Assembly: GCA_900549345.1 (NCBI GenBank)
Contig: UROC01000016.1
Location: 1 to 28,054 of the forward strand
DNA: 28,054 nt
Direction of reading: 5' to 3'
From: an uncultured Collinsella sp.
GTDB lineage: Bacteria; Actinomycetota; Coriobacteriia; Coriobacteriales; Coriobacteriaceae
A program made the translations under genes and the position numbers. The notes beneath the pieces are model-generated. The model had not been told where the DNA came from. It saw only the letters and a program-made list of their open reading frames with translations, and made no database searches. This document shows, in pieces, positions 8,643 to 17,242 of this stretch (position 1 is the stretch's first letter; the number at the start of each line of letters is the position of its first letter).

Positions 8643-8784
8643 GGAGCCCCGCCGCCGGGCGGCAGACATATAAGGTCGCCTGCTCGGACAGTCCTGACTC
8701 GCACGGAGAGCACATTAAGTGCTCTCCGGCTCGTGCGGAACTCGCGATCGACCTTATATGTCTGCCGCCCGGCGGCGGGGCTCC
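8643..8784. repeat. 142-bp element with 36-bp perfect terminal inverted repeats
   Basis: Positions 8643-8678 and 8749-8784 are exact 36-bp inverted repeats beginning GGAGCCCCGCCGCC. The 70-bp interior contains a second, nested hairpin, GGAGAGCAC-ATTAA-GTGCTCTCC, flanked by CGCACG/CGTGCG. The whole unit could fold as one very stable branched stem or cruciform. No coding sequence, no obvious target-site duplication and no T-tract are visible. It lies 18 nt after the UPF0210 stop. It could be a MITE-like non-autonomous element, a REP/BIME-like unit, or a structured transcript end. Confidence 0.85.
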
Positions 8785-8951
8785 CGCACATCTCAACCTT
8801 GGCTGGGTTCTGGCTCAGTGGCAGTCGCTTCGCTTCTGCCCGCCTTGGTTGGTGTGGCGGTTTGGCGTTGGAGCGGTTCTTTTTCTGATATATGCTGGTT
8901 GCGGCTCTTCTTTTGGGAGGAGTCGCTTTTTTGTTGCTAGGAGGTTGGCCC
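8785..8951 (+). other. T-rich leader before the methyltransferase gene
   Basis: This 167-bp stretch is T-rich compared with its surroundings. It ends in a strong ribosome-binding site, AGGAGG (8939-8944), 7 nt before the GTG start at 8952. The reading frame stays open to an ATG at 8892, but that start lacks a ribosome-binding site. No confident promoter hexamers were found. Confidence 0.5.
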
Positions 8952-9839
8952 GTGGTTGATGGGGAGATTCGTTCTGAGCTGCTTGCTGCGGATTGGAATG
9001 GCGAATGGATGCGTCTGCAGGCCGCTCGGCATCGGGCTGATGATTCTTTTGAATGGGATAAGCGAGCTCGACATTTTCGACCTCTTGAGACTGCCCCTTA
9101 TGCTCGGGATTTTATGAAATTGCTGGCTCTTGAGCCTGGTGAGTCGGTGCTCGATATGGGGTGTGGAGCTGGGTCGATTGCCATTCCGCTTGCTCAGGCT
9201 GGGCATCCTGTGATTGCTGCTGACTTTTCCCCTGCCATGTTGGGCACGCTTGATGCTGGCATTGAGTACTATGGGCTCGAGGATCGCATTACGCCGCTTG
9301 AGCTTGCTTGGGACGATGATTGGGATTTGGTTGGGCCGGTTGCCAAGACTGTGGATGTTGCCTTTGCCAGTCGTTCCGTCACCACAAATGACCTAAAAGG
9401 TGCGCTTGCCAAGCTCGACCGTACGGCTCGTCGCCGTTGTGCTGTCACGATGGTCGCTAACTCCAGCCCGCGCTATGATCTGCACTTGATGAACGCTATC
9501 GGCGCCTCGGTTACCTGCAGTAATGGCTTTGTGTACGCCTTCAACATCCTCATTCAGATGGGTGCCCTGCCGCAGGTCACGTACTTTGAATCGCCGCGTC
9601 GCGATACCTTCGACAGCCTTGAAGCGGGCGTGGCGGACTTTTCCCGCATGCTTGAGCATGGCAACGAGGATAAGGTCGACCGTCTGCGCGACTACATCGC
9701 CCAACACATGATCGAGAATCCCCATGCCGGTGAGCCGGGCTCCAAGGGTGTGCCGCAGGGACGCTACATGCTCGACCACGTCCGCAAGGTCCGTTGGGCA
9801 TTTATTGCATGGGAGCCAGTCTCTGCGCCCAGCTCATAA
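8952..9839 (+). CDS. Class I SAM-dependent methyltransferase, substrate unknown
   Basis: The 295-residue protein has a Rossmann methyltransferase core. SVLDMGCGAGSIAIPLAQ (around residues 67-84) is the AdoMet-binding motif I, and AADFSPAML, just after, holds the acidic residue that binds the ribose. The last 100 residues have no recognised domain. I choose GTG 8952 because AGGAGG lies 7 nt upstream; the alternative ATG 8892 adds a hydrophobic 20-residue stretch without a ribosome-binding site. Codon use changes within the gene. Up to about 9390 it favours T-ending codons (GAT, GCT, CTT), unlike the met genes, while the second half favours C-ending codons. This could reflect mosaic origin. The substrate could be a small molecule, RNA or protein; neighbours give no hint. 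Confidence 0.75.
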   Translation: MVDGEIRSELLAADWNGEWMRLQAARHRADDSFEWDKRARHFRPLETAPYARDFMKLLALEPGESVLDMGCGAGSIAIPLAQAGHPVIAADFSPAMLGTLDAGIEYYGLEDRITPLELAWDDDWDLVGPVAKTVDVAFASRSVTTNDLKGALAKLDRTARRRCAVTMVANSSPRYDLHLMNAIGASVTCSNGFVYAFNILIQMGALPQVTYFESPRRDTFDSLEAGVADFSRMLEHGNEDKVDRLRDYIAQHMIENPHAGEPGSKGVPQGRYMLDHVRKVRWAFIAWEPVSAPSS

Positions 9840-9957
9840 CTTGTTCGCAGCCCACGCCGCCCACTCACTCGGCATCCGCATTCTTTTTGAACTGGGCAAA
9901 CGCGCCCCACACCGCGTCGTTCCTGCGCTATCGTGGGACAGCTCACGTAGATTAAGG

Positions 9958-9970
9958 CCCCATCGTGGGG
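9958..9970 (+). promoter_or_regulatory. Small hairpin in yhbY leader
   Basis: CCCCA-TCG-TGGGG lies 27 nt before the yhbY ATG. It may be a leader stem; no T-tract follows. The rest of 9840-9997 shows no gene, and I could not assign promoter hexamers with confidence. Confidence 0.3.
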
Positions 9971-9997
9971 CGCCCCATACATAGAAAGCGAGAACCC

Positions 9998-10297
9998 ATG
10001 GCACTGACAGGAGCCCAGGTCAAGCAGCTTCGCAGCATGGCCCATCACCTCAACCCCGCCATCATCATCGGCAAGTCCGATGTCAACGAGGGCACCGTCG
10101 AGCAGACGGTCGCCTACCTGGAGAAGCACGAGCTCGTTAAGTGCTCCGTGCTCGATGGCTCCAGCCTTTCCGCCCGCGAGGCCGCCGAGGAGCTTGCCGA
10201 GCGCTGCCACGCCGAGGTCGTTCAGGTCATCGGCCGCAAGTTCTCGCTGTATCGCGAGTCCTCGCGCAAGGACATCGAGAAAATCAAGCTCGTCTAA
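9998..10297 (+). CDS. yhbY: YhbY-type (CRM domain) RNA-binding protein
   Basis: A 99-residue protein consisting of one CRS1-YhbY (CRM) domain. In E. coli this family is linked to 50S ribosomal subunit maturation. The start LTGAQVKQLRSMAHHL, the loop IIIGKSDVNEG (GxxG-type RNA-binding loop) and the end VIGRKFSLYRES are typical, and the length equals the family norm. I chose the ATG at 9998 because it gives the family's usual N-terminus; the upstream ribosome-binding site is weak (GCGAGAA). It is followed by a clear terminator, so it appears to be a single-gene unit. Confidence 0.92.
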   Translation: MALTGAQVKQLRSMAHHLNPAIIIGKSDVNEGTVEQTVAYLEKHELVKCSVLDGSSLSAREAAEELAERCHAEVVQVIGRKFSLYRESSRKDIEKIKLV

Positions 10298-10334
10298 GAG
10301 CCAATGATTCGGCGAGCCAACATATAGCAAGCTT

Positions 10335-10368
10335 ACGGGTGCCCAAGTACTTCGGGCGCCCGTTTTTT
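10335..10368 (+). terminator. Rho-independent terminator of yhbY
   Basis: ACGGGTGCCC (10335-10344) pairs with GGGCGCCCGT (10354-10363) in a 10-bp stem with one G-U pair, followed by a run of six T (10363-10368). The T-run overlaps the stop codon of the convergent regulator gene, so the two genes are packed tail to tail. Confidence 0.9.
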
Positions 10369-13366
10369 ATCGCTCGACCAGCACGCGATTGAGCCGCCCC
10401 TCCACCAAGCGCTCGTATAGACGCCGCGTCTCGGGCTCGGGCACGCCATTGACCTGCTCCCTCAGATGGTGCATATGCCCGCTGTACAGCTCGACGATAT
10501 CGCGCCGCCGCCCCGCCGCGCTGTAGACGCACATGGCGCAGCGCACCATATCCTCACGCGCCGTTTCCTGCCGAAGCCCTGACTCCGCCAGCCAAATCGC
10601 CGACTGCAGATCGTTTTCTTCTAGAGCGGCATTTGCTCCCTTAATCATGCAATCGATGTACTTTGACTGCATAATGCGTCGCATACGCAAAAAGTAGGTG
10701 GGATTACAGCCATTGGGAACATACAGCGGTCCGGCATAAAGCTGCTCAATCTTAAGACACAGCTCAACTAAATGGGGCCCGCGCGCACCCGTGCGATTTC
10801 CCAAAACCTCGCGGCTTATCTGGTCAAACAGCCGTACATCGGTCTTGACGTAGTCGCCGTTGAGTCCGATACATTCATTTTGGATGAGCACACACGACTT
10901 GCCATCCGGCGTCGGCCCCAAAGCCGACCGCAAGCGCGATATCGTCGAGTACAGGTTGTTGCGGGCGCTATTGAACTCGGCATGGGGCCACAGCTCCATG
11001 GCCAGCGTCTCACGATCGACGAGCGCATCCATGCCTAGCGCAAGCCGCTCGGCAAGTGTCGCCGCCTTCTTGCGGCGCCACATTTTGTCCGTGATGGGAA
11101 ACCCGTCGCGCTCGGCGCGAAACGCACCAAACATGCGCATCTCGATATGGTCGATGGTATCAACGGCTTCAACCTCGCCGGCCTGGAACAGGCGCTCGCC
11201 CTCCCCTTCCAAATCGCCGCGCAGCGAGTACCGCGACAGCTCGCGCACGGGAAGCTTCTTGCGAATCCTGGTCGCCGGCTCGCCCAGACAATGCATGGCA
11301 AGGCGCGCAAAGAGCCGATACGATGGTTCCAGAATCCCCGCGCGATTCATGGACATCCAGGCCGCAAGATCGCTATCTCGGCCCGCACAGGCCAAATGCA
11401 GCGCCACCATCCAGGCCTCCGCTCCACCAACCTGCGTCTGGCTTATATCGAGTAGCTCCGCTTCCTCGCGCACCGAAACCATCGAGGTGTTACGCAGATA
11501 TGCCGCGCGCTCCAGCAGCAATGCGTTATCGCGCATGTACGCAATCGACTCCTCGGCAAGTTTGAGCACTTGGACCGCACGGAACTTTGCATTAACCGGC
11601 CGTCCCTCTGCAAGCGACTGCCAGCCTTCTAGCAACAGGCCAAACAGCTGAATCTGGTTGTCGCGCATGCGCACGGCAAAACGATCGAGCTCGTTGAACG
11701 CCGCGTCGTCGGTTACCGGTAAGCCAGAAAGGAGCCGCCGTGCCGCCAACACCATGCGCACCCAGATAGCCATCGCCTTAAGCCCACGTACGTCGAGCGC
11801 CTCCCGCACCACCGTCATCTCGTCGTCGCGCTCGTCGGTTCCCGTAAACGACCCGTCAAAGAGCTCCACCAGCATGCTATCGGCCCGTATAACAATCCCC
11901 GCGATGTCGAGCTCGCAGTCGTAGGCCTTGCTCGTTTTGAGCTGCTGTAGAACGCCGCCGTCATCTCCCCGCTCGGTCAGGCAGCGCTTGACCTCGATAT
12001 GCGCAGACAACATATCGAGTGCGGTATGGGATGTCTCGATTTCTGGCACGGCCAGGTTCGTAGGAAGCCCAAGCCCGTTGTCCCCATAGCAAACAGCCGT
12101 CAGTGTCTGGGCCACCCTCCATGAAACAGGGTCTATTTCGCAGGCCGCCCGTTCGCCCCCGCGCTCGATAACCGATGCCATATAGCGAGCGAGCTTTGTA
12201 TTGGACACGCTGACCGCCGCCAGATATACGCCAAGCGCCTCGGCAGGCGTTGGCTCTGGAGCCGGATCGTCGGCATCGATCGTGCCCAGCGCTGCTCGGC
12301 AGATATCGGCCCCGTGCCCCGTCAGAGCAAGATCGACCCCATACTGCCCAGCAAGTTCAAGGACCGCATCACGGTCCAAAAAGGCGTCCGCCAGGCCCAT
12401 CGCCGCATCGCATCGGCCCGCCTTAAGCAAAATCCGGGCCGCCCTCGGAACAAGTTCGGGGCGAACCTCGGCCACCAACTTACGCAAACGCAAGCGTCCG
12501 TTATCCTCCGTGCCCAGACACGTAAAACTCCGCTCGGCGGGATCCAAGCCAAAGATCGGATAGTCGCGTACAAAGTAGGACTGGTCGACCATCGACAGCC
12601 TCACCCCACAAGCCTCGAGTTCTGCGATATTGCCCTCGCCCATCAAAATCATGAGACATGCCACGCAAAACAGCGCATTATTGTCGAGCGAAGCCAGATC
12701 GACAAGTGCCGCGCCATATACGTTGACAATCTCGTTTTCGAGCAGACCGGCTACGTCGCCTTGGCCATACAGACCCGTCTGCAATGCCGAAACGAGCTCG
12801 GGCACGCCCTGCGTGAGCTGATAAAAGTCGAGCGATGTGCTGATCGAAAACGCCGATGCCCACGCCGAATACTCATAGGCATGCACCTTGAGCATCTGCG
12901 CATTGATCTTAACCGAATCGCCCAGCCCATGAATCAGCTGACGATTTGAAGGACGGCAGGAGATAAAGACCCCTACCCCCATGGCGCGCAGGCCGCGAAT
13001 CCTGTCGATGAGGTCTTCGGTATCGTGCTGATCGAGGTTTGGCACATTATCAATCGCGATAAGGGAGTGCGGTTTGTCTTTGAGTTCTTCGGTAACCACC
13101 TCGAGCTGCATAAACACCTCGCGCCCAGTGGCGCGATCGGCCTCGATAATCCGCACGGGGCCTCGCGTCGGGTCGCATTTAACCTCATGGGTGTACTGCA
13201 GCAGCACCGAGGTCTTCCCAAACCCGTCGGGCGCATAAAGAACCACGATGCCGGCCTTTCGGCCCTTGGCGAGAAGCTCATTCATCAAGCGTTCGCGTCG
13301 CACCATATAGCCACCGCCCAGCGGCATCAGCTCGAGGTCGTCCATACTGCCCAAATCGTTTACCAT
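10367..13366 (-). CDS. Large STAND-like NTPase / BTAD winged-helix regulator
   Basis: The 999-residue protein is built like MalT/SARP-type regulators. The N-terminal P-loop NTPase has Walker A APDGFGKT (45-52) and a probable Walker B near LIAIDNVPN. A long helical sensor or repeat region follows. A winged-helix DNA-binding domain begins at about 741 (RMFGAFRAERDG, then ARNNLYSTISRLRSALG, the recognition-helix region). The last 150 residues match a bacterial transcriptional-activation domain (BTAD). GAGGAG precedes the ATG by 5 nt. Such proteins switch on target genes when a ligand drives ATP-dependent assembly; the ligand and targets here are unknown. It faces away from nagB across a 450-bp gap. 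There is no signal peptide. The order NTPase at the N-terminus with OmpR-like DNA binding plus BTAD at the C-terminus is the reverse of many Streptomyces SARPs. Confidence 0.8.
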   Translation of the reverse strand: MVNDLGSMDDLELMPLGGGYMVRRERLMNELLAKGRKAGIVVLYAPDGFGKTSVLLQYTHEVKCDPTRGPVRIIEADRATGREVFMQLEVVTEELKDKPHSLIAIDNVPNLDQHDTEDLIDRIRGLRAMGVGVFISCRPSNRQLIHGLGDSVKINAQMLKVHAYEYSAWASAFSISTSLDFYQLTQGVPELVSALQTGLYGQGDVAGLLENEIVNVYGAALVDLASLDNNALFCVACLMILMGEGNIAELEACGVRLSMVDQSYFVRDYPIFGLDPAERSFTCLGTEDNGRLRLRKLVAEVRPELVPRAARILLKAGRCDAAMGLADAFLDRDAVLELAGQYGVDLALTGHGADICRAALGTIDADDPAPEPTPAEALGVYLAAVSVSNTKLARYMASVIERGGERAACEIDPVSWRVAQTLTAVCYGDNGLGLPTNLAVPEIETSHTALDMLSAHIEVKRCLTERGDDGGVLQQLKTSKAYDCELDIAGIVIRADSMLVELFDGSFTGTDERDDEMTVVREALDVRGLKAMAIWVRMVLAARRLLSGLPVTDDAAFNELDRFAVRMRDNQIQLFGLLLEGWQSLAEGRPVNAKFRAVQVLKLAEESIAYMRDNALLLERAAYLRNTSMVSVREEAELLDISQTQVGGAEAWMVALHLACAGRDSDLAAWMSMNRAGILEPSYRLFARLAMHCLGEPATRIRKKLPVRELSRYSLRGDLEGEGERLFQAGEVEAVDTIDHIEMRMFGAFRAERDGFPITDKMWRRKKAATLAERLALGMDALVDRETLAMELWPHAEFNSARNNLYSTISRLRSALGPTPDGKSCVLIQNECIGLNGDYVKTDVRLFDQISREVLGNRTGARGPHLVELCLKIEQLYAGPLYVPNGCNPTYFLRMRRIMQSKYIDCMIKGANAALEENDLQSAIWLAESGLRQETAREDMVRCAMCVYSAAGRRRDIVELYSGHMHHLREQVNGVPEPETRRLYERLVEGRLNRVLVER

Positions 13367-13381
13367 GCCCGCTCCTCAACT

Positions 13382-13753
13382 CGACCGTATGGACACTGTA
13401 GCCGCAAGACCATACAAGCCGCGCTATGAATAGAGCGACCTTGTGTTTTAGGTTGTCTTTTGGTACGCAAGCGGCAAGTTTTTGTACAGCGAGGGCCGAT
13501 TCTTATTAATCCCCCGACTAATCGGTCTTTAAGCAGGTAAATGGCTTGTCAGCTTGTCCCATCTAAGCGGCAGTGTAACGCAAATGAACAAGGTTCAGCT
13601 ATGTCATTCAACTCGCCTAGCACCCGCTACCGTCTACGACCTTTTAGTGGCATTTTTGCATAGAATCTGGTATGGAATGAATCAAGCTGTTGGGCATCCG
13701 GCATTCGTCAAGCTTGCGCCAAGATTATGGTCAAGCGGGCGGAGAGGGATAAC
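13382..13753. other. Intergenic region without a supported gene
   Basis: About 370 bp between the regulator and the nagB terminator. It is less GC-rich than its surroundings and contains an inverted repeat CCGATT (13496-13501) / AATCGG (13520-13525). A possible -10 (TAGAAT) near 13660 on the plus strand has no gene behind it. The region may hold the regulator's promoter (minus strand), but I could not place hexamers. I see no conserved coding sequence. Confidence 0.4.
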
Positions 13754-13781
13754 AAAAAGGCCCCCGCAAAGCGGAGGCCTT
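13754..13781 (-). terminator. Rho-independent terminator of nagB
   Basis: Read on the minus strand, AAGGCCTCCGC-TTT-GCGGGGGCCTT is followed by TTTTT. The stem is 11 bp with one G-U pair. It starts about 33 nt after the nagB stop and ends the amino-sugar gene cluster. Confidence 0.92.
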
Positions 13782-13813
13782 AGGCAAGGCTATGTCGAGA
13801 TGCAGGATTCGCG

Positions 13814-14542
13814 CTACTCGCAGAGCGAAAGGGCGGCCTCGTCGGCAACGACAACGCAGTTGGTGTGCAGCTGCAGGATCGAAGCCGGGCACGCGGGCGT
13901 AACCGGACCATAGCACATGTCATGCACGGCCTGAGCCTTGGCCTCGCCGTTGGCGACGACCAGGATCATGCGGGCATACATGATGGTCTGGGTGCCCATG
14001 GTGTAGGCCTGACGGGGAACGTCGTCGATGCTGTCGAACAGGCGGCTGTTGGCCTGAATGGTGCTCTCGGTGAGGTCGACGCAGTGCGTGCCCTTGGAGA
14101 AGTGGTCATCGGGCTCGTTGAAGCCGATGTGGCCGTTGTTGCCAATACCGAGCAGCTGCAGATCCGGGTAACCGGCGGCGGCGACGATCTTGTCGTACTC
14201 AGAGCAGGCAGCGGCGGCGTCGGGGTTGGAACCGTCGGGCACATGCGTGTTGTTCAGGTCGATGTTGATGTGATCGAAGAAGTTCTCACGCATGAAGTAG
14301 TGATAGCTCTGGGGATCGTCGTGCGAAAGGCCGCGATACTCGTCCAGGTTGTAGGTGCTGACCTCGGCAAAGTCGACGTCGCCCTTCTCGTACCAAGCAG
14401 CGAGCTGCTTGTAGGCACCGATCGGGGTGGAGCCGGTGGCAAGACCCAGCACGCAATCGGGCTTGAGGATAACCTGTGCCGAGATGATATTGGCGGCCTT
14501 GCGGCTCATATCCTCGTAGTCTTTAGCTTTAATGATCTTCAT
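13814..14542 (-). CDS. nagB: Glucosamine-6-phosphate deaminase
   Basis: Converts glucosamine-6-phosphate to fructose-6-phosphate and ammonia, feeding amino sugars into glycolysis in the cytoplasm. The 242-residue product fits the shorter Gram-positive NagB type (E. coli has 266). Motifs are GLATGSTP (33-40, phosphate loop), NLDEYRGL (66-73, with the catalytic Asp) and GIGNNGHIGFNEP (132-144, catalytic His and Glu). AAAGGA precedes the ATG by 7 nt; an ORF extension to 14620 has no support. It lies downstream of a PTS EIIA gene and glmM on the same strand, so it may belong to a loose amino-sugar unit, though a 270-bp gap with hairpins suggests its own regulation. No nagA is adjacent. Confidence 0.93.
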   Translation of the reverse strand: MKIIKAKDYEDMSRKAANIISAQVILKPDCVLGLATGSTPIGAYKQLAAWYEKGDVDFAEVSTYNLDEYRGLSHDDPQSYHYFMRENFFDHINIDLNNTHVPDGSNPDAAAACSEYDKIVAAAGYPDLQLLGIGNNGHIGFNEPDDHFSKGTHCVDLTESTIQANSRLFDSIDDVPRQAYTMGTQTIMYARMILVVANGEAKAQAVHDMCYGPVTPACPASILQLHTNCVVVADEAALSLCE

Positions 14543-14703
14543 TACGCGTCCTTTCTCGTACAAGAGAGGCAAGGCTCCCCTTACAAGCACTTGCCCGCGG
14601 CCCGCGTCGGCCGCAACCAACGTGTGCGGCCACCAGGGCGAGGTCGCGTAATGTATGTGTCTCGTGTCTAGCCGCGTCGAGGCCCCTGCCCGTCCACGGT
14701 GAC

Positions 14704-14774
14704 CCGAAGCCTTTTAGCTTCGGACAAATCCCATCTTGCCACGGAGGGCGTCCTCTTTCAAGGGCGCCCTCCGT
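14704..14774 (-). promoter_or_regulatory. Two hairpins between the EIIA gene and nagB
   Basis: CCGAAGC-N6-GCTTCGG (14704-14723) is a 7-bp stem. A stronger one has 14-nt arms at 14741-14754 and 14761-14774 (ACGGAGGGCG and its complement, extended with one mismatch) around CTTTCA. The second lies 40 nt after the EIIA stop and may terminate that transcript despite lacking a T-tract. The first may be part of the nagB leader or an operator. It does not resemble the glmS ribozyme. Confidence 0.5.
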
Positions 14775-14814
14775 AAACGTGTTTGAATTGTAGGCTAATG
14801 GCCACGTGCACTTG

Positions 14815-15312
14815 CTAGCGCTCGCGAGCAACGATGAGCTGGTCCATCTCTTCGACATGCACGCCAACGGAGCCCTTGATGCTCGAGAACTCAACAGAGT
14901 TGCACACCAAGATGGGAACCGTCACATCGTAGCCCTCGGCAGCAATTGCCTCGCGATCGAACTCAATGAGCACATCGCCCTTATGGACGATGTCGCCCAC
15001 TTGCGCATGTACGGTAAAGTGCTTGCCCTCAAGCTGAACAGTGTCCAAACCAACGTGGATGAGCACGTCCAAGCCATCGACCGTGTTAAGCGCAACAGCG
15101 TGTCCCGTGGGAAAAATGGCCTCGACCTTGGCATCAGCCGGTGCAATCACACGCGTGCCGGTAGGCTGAATCGCCACGCCCTGGCCCAAAAGGCCGGTGG
15201 CAAATGTCTGGTCGTTTACCTCGGAAAGCGGAATGACGTCGCCCGAGATGGGAGCATCCAGCGTAAGGACTCGACCACGCATACCAAAAGACCTTAGGAC
15301 TTTAGTGAACAT
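14815..15312 (-). CDS. PTS glucose-type EIIA protein (stand-alone)
   Basis: Phosphocarrier domain of the phosphoenolpyruvate:sugar phosphotransferase system; it accepts phosphate from HPr and passes it to a membrane EIIBC. The 165-residue protein is the length of Crr-type EIIA(Glc). The active-site segment LIHVGLDTVQLEG has the phosphorylated His at 86, and the helper His of PTGHAVAL is 71. Family landmarks APADAKV and GDVLIEFD are present. The ATG at 15312 has AGGGGGAG very close upstream; a TTG 7 codons earlier is an alternative. No EIIBC is in the window, so the partner must be elsewhere. Neighbours glmM and nagB suggest a role with glucose or N-acetylglucosamine, as uptake protein or as a regulator. 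The gene follows glmM by 71 nt. Confidence 0.88.
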   Translation of the reverse strand: MFTKVLRSFGMRGRVLTLDAPISGDVIPLSEVNDQTFATGLLGQGVAIQPTGTRVIAPADAKVEAIFPTGHAVALNTVDGLDVLIHVGLDTVQLEGKHFTVHAQVGDIVHKGDVLIEFDREAIAAEGYDVTVPILVCNSVEFSSIKGSVGVHVEEMDQLIVARER

Positions 15313-15383
15313 GCTCCCCCTCGGACATACCAATCGACCAAAATAGCCTTAACAGTTTACCACTTGGCACTCGTTTTTGACCA

Positions 15384-16721
15384 TTAGGGAAGTTCGCGCT
15401 TGACAACCTCGACGATGTCGTCAACAACGCGCTGGGTCAGCTCGTGCGTCTCGGCCTCGGCCATAACGCGGACCAGCGGCTCGGTACCGCTCGGACGCAC
15501 CAGAATGCGACCGCGGCCGTCAAGTTCCTTCTCGGCAGCAGCGACAGCATCCCAGATGGGCTGGCAATCGTCCAGACCAGCCTTGTTGTCGGAATGCACG
15601 TTGACGAGTACCTGCGGGTACTTCTTCATGATGCCGGCAAGATCGGTGAGGGTACGACCGGTGCGCTTGAGCACGGCCAGCAGCTGCAGAGCCGTCACCA
15701 GGCCGTCACCGGTGGTGTTGTGCTCCAGGAAGATGATGTGGCCGGACTGTTCGCCGCCGATGACGGCGCCATCCGCGAGCATGCGCTCCAAAACGTAGCG
15801 GTCACCCACGGCGGTCTGAACCATCTCGAAGCCCTGCTCCTTCATAGCGATGGAGAAGCCAAGGTTGCACATGACGGTCGAGACGATCTCGGAGTTGGCG
15901 AGCTTGCCGCGGGCGGCGAGGTCAGAACCGCAGATAGCCAGGATGTAGTCACCGTCGATCTCATTGCCCTCGCCGTCGACGAACAGCACGCGGTCGGCGT
16001 CGCCGTCGTGGGCCAGGCCGATATCGGCGTGGGTGCGCAGCACGAGCTCGCGCAGGGGCTCAAGGTGAGTGGAGCCGCACTCAACGTTAATGTCAGTGCC
16101 GCAGTAATCGGTGTTGATGGCATGGACCGTGGCGCCCAGGCGCTGCAGCGCGGCAGGCGTGGTCTGGCAAGAAGCGCCATGACCGCAGTCGACGGCAACG
16201 ACTAGGCCATCGAGCCTCAGGCCATCAAGTGTATCGATGGCGTGGTCGACGTATGCCTTGCGAGCGTCCTTCATCTTGATAATGTGGCCCACGCCGGCGC
16301 CAGTCGGCAGCGTATCGGCAGCCATGGCTTCCTCGGACATGACCCAGGCGCTGATCTCTTCCTCGACAGCATCGGGAAGCTTCATACCCTTGCGGCTAAA
16401 GAACTTGATGCCGTTGAACTCCGGCGGATTATGCGAAGCAGAGATGACGATGCCGCCGTCGAGCTCGTTTTGGACGGTGAGCAGCGCCACGGCCGGCGTA
16501 GGGATAACGCCGCAGCAATGCGGACGGCCGCCCTCTGCCATAATGCCAGCGGTCAGAGCACTCTCGAGCATGGTACCCGAAAGACGCGTGTCGCGGCCGA
16601 TGCAGATGTCCGGGCCAAGGAACTTGGTCGCCGCGCGGCCCAGGCGAAACGCGAGGTCGCACGAGAGGTCGGCATTGGCGACGCCACGGACGCCGTCGGT
16701 ACCGAAGATGTTCTGGGGCAT
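15384..16721 (-). CDS. glmM: Phosphoglucosamine mutase
   Basis: Interconverts glucosamine-6-phosphate and glucosamine-1-phosphate, an essential step towards UDP-GlcNAc and peptidoglycan. The 445-residue length equals the family norm. It starts MPQNIFGTDGVRGVAN. The phosphoserine loop ISASHNPPEFNGIKFF has catalytic Ser96, the metal loop is HDGDADRVLFVD, and the C-terminal phosphate-binding loop is RPSGTEPLVRVMAE. AAGGAG precedes the ATG by 7 nt. It follows rplM-rpsI after a strong terminator and precedes the EIIA and nagB genes, so enzymes making and breaking down glucosamine-6-phosphate products lie together. Confidence 0.96.
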   Translation of the reverse strand: MPQNIFGTDGVRGVANADLSCDLAFRLGRAATKFLGPDICIGRDTRLSGTMLESALTAGIMAEGGRPHCCGVIPTPAVALLTVQNELDGGIVISASHNPPEFNGIKFFSRKGMKLPDAVEEEISAWVMSEEAMAADTLPTGAGVGHIIKMKDARKAYVDHAIDTLDGLRLDGLVVAVDCGHGASCQTTPAALQRLGATVHAINTDYCGTDINVECGSTHLEPLRELVLRTHADIGLAHDGDADRVLFVDGEGNEIDGDYILAICGSDLAARGKLANSEIVSTVMCNLGFSIAMKEQGFEMVQTAVGDRYVLERMLADGAVIGGEQSGHIIFLEHNTTGDGLVTALQLLAVLKRTGRTLTDLAGIMKKYPQVLVNVHSDNKAGLDDCQPIWDAVAAAEKELDGRGRILVRPSGTEPLVRVMAEAETHELTQRVVDDIVEVVKRELP

Positions 16722-16770
16722 AGGATCGCTCCTTCCCTAGCAGGCGATATACAACCGCCCACCCTAGTCG

Positions 16771-16813
16771 AAAAAGAAAAGCGGGACCCGCCGAGGAATC
16801 GGCAGGCCCCGCT
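16771..16813 (-). terminator. Rho-independent terminator after rpsI
   Basis: On the minus strand AAGCGGGGCCTGCCGA pairs with TCGGCGGGTCCCGCTT around TTCC, a stem of about 16 bp with one mismatch or G-U pair, followed by TTCTTTTTC. It lies 31 nt after the rpsI stop and 50 nt before glmM. Confidence 0.92.
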
Positions 16814-16844
16814 TGTACATTGTATCTCGAAAGGAGATAAAACC

Positions 16845-17240
<396 letters not shown>

Positions 17241-17242
17241 CT

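Noticed and set aside
6885..8669. 594-codon open frame on the minus strand over metH and the UPF0210 gene
   Set aside because: It spans two real genes on the opposite strand and has His/Asp/Gly-rich shadow composition.
8719..8940. 73-codon plus-strand frame over the long inverted repeat
   Set aside because: It starts inside the nested hairpin and encodes the repeat arm; no ribosome-binding site supports it.
13554..13913. 119-codon plus-strand frame in the gap before nagB
   Set aside because: It runs through the nagB terminator and into nagB antisense, with no ribosome-binding site or recognisable protein.
16320..16329. Third occurrence of the operator core AGCCATGGCT, inside glmM
   Set aside because: It lies in coding sequence and lacks the GTN and NAC flanks that define the two promoter sites.
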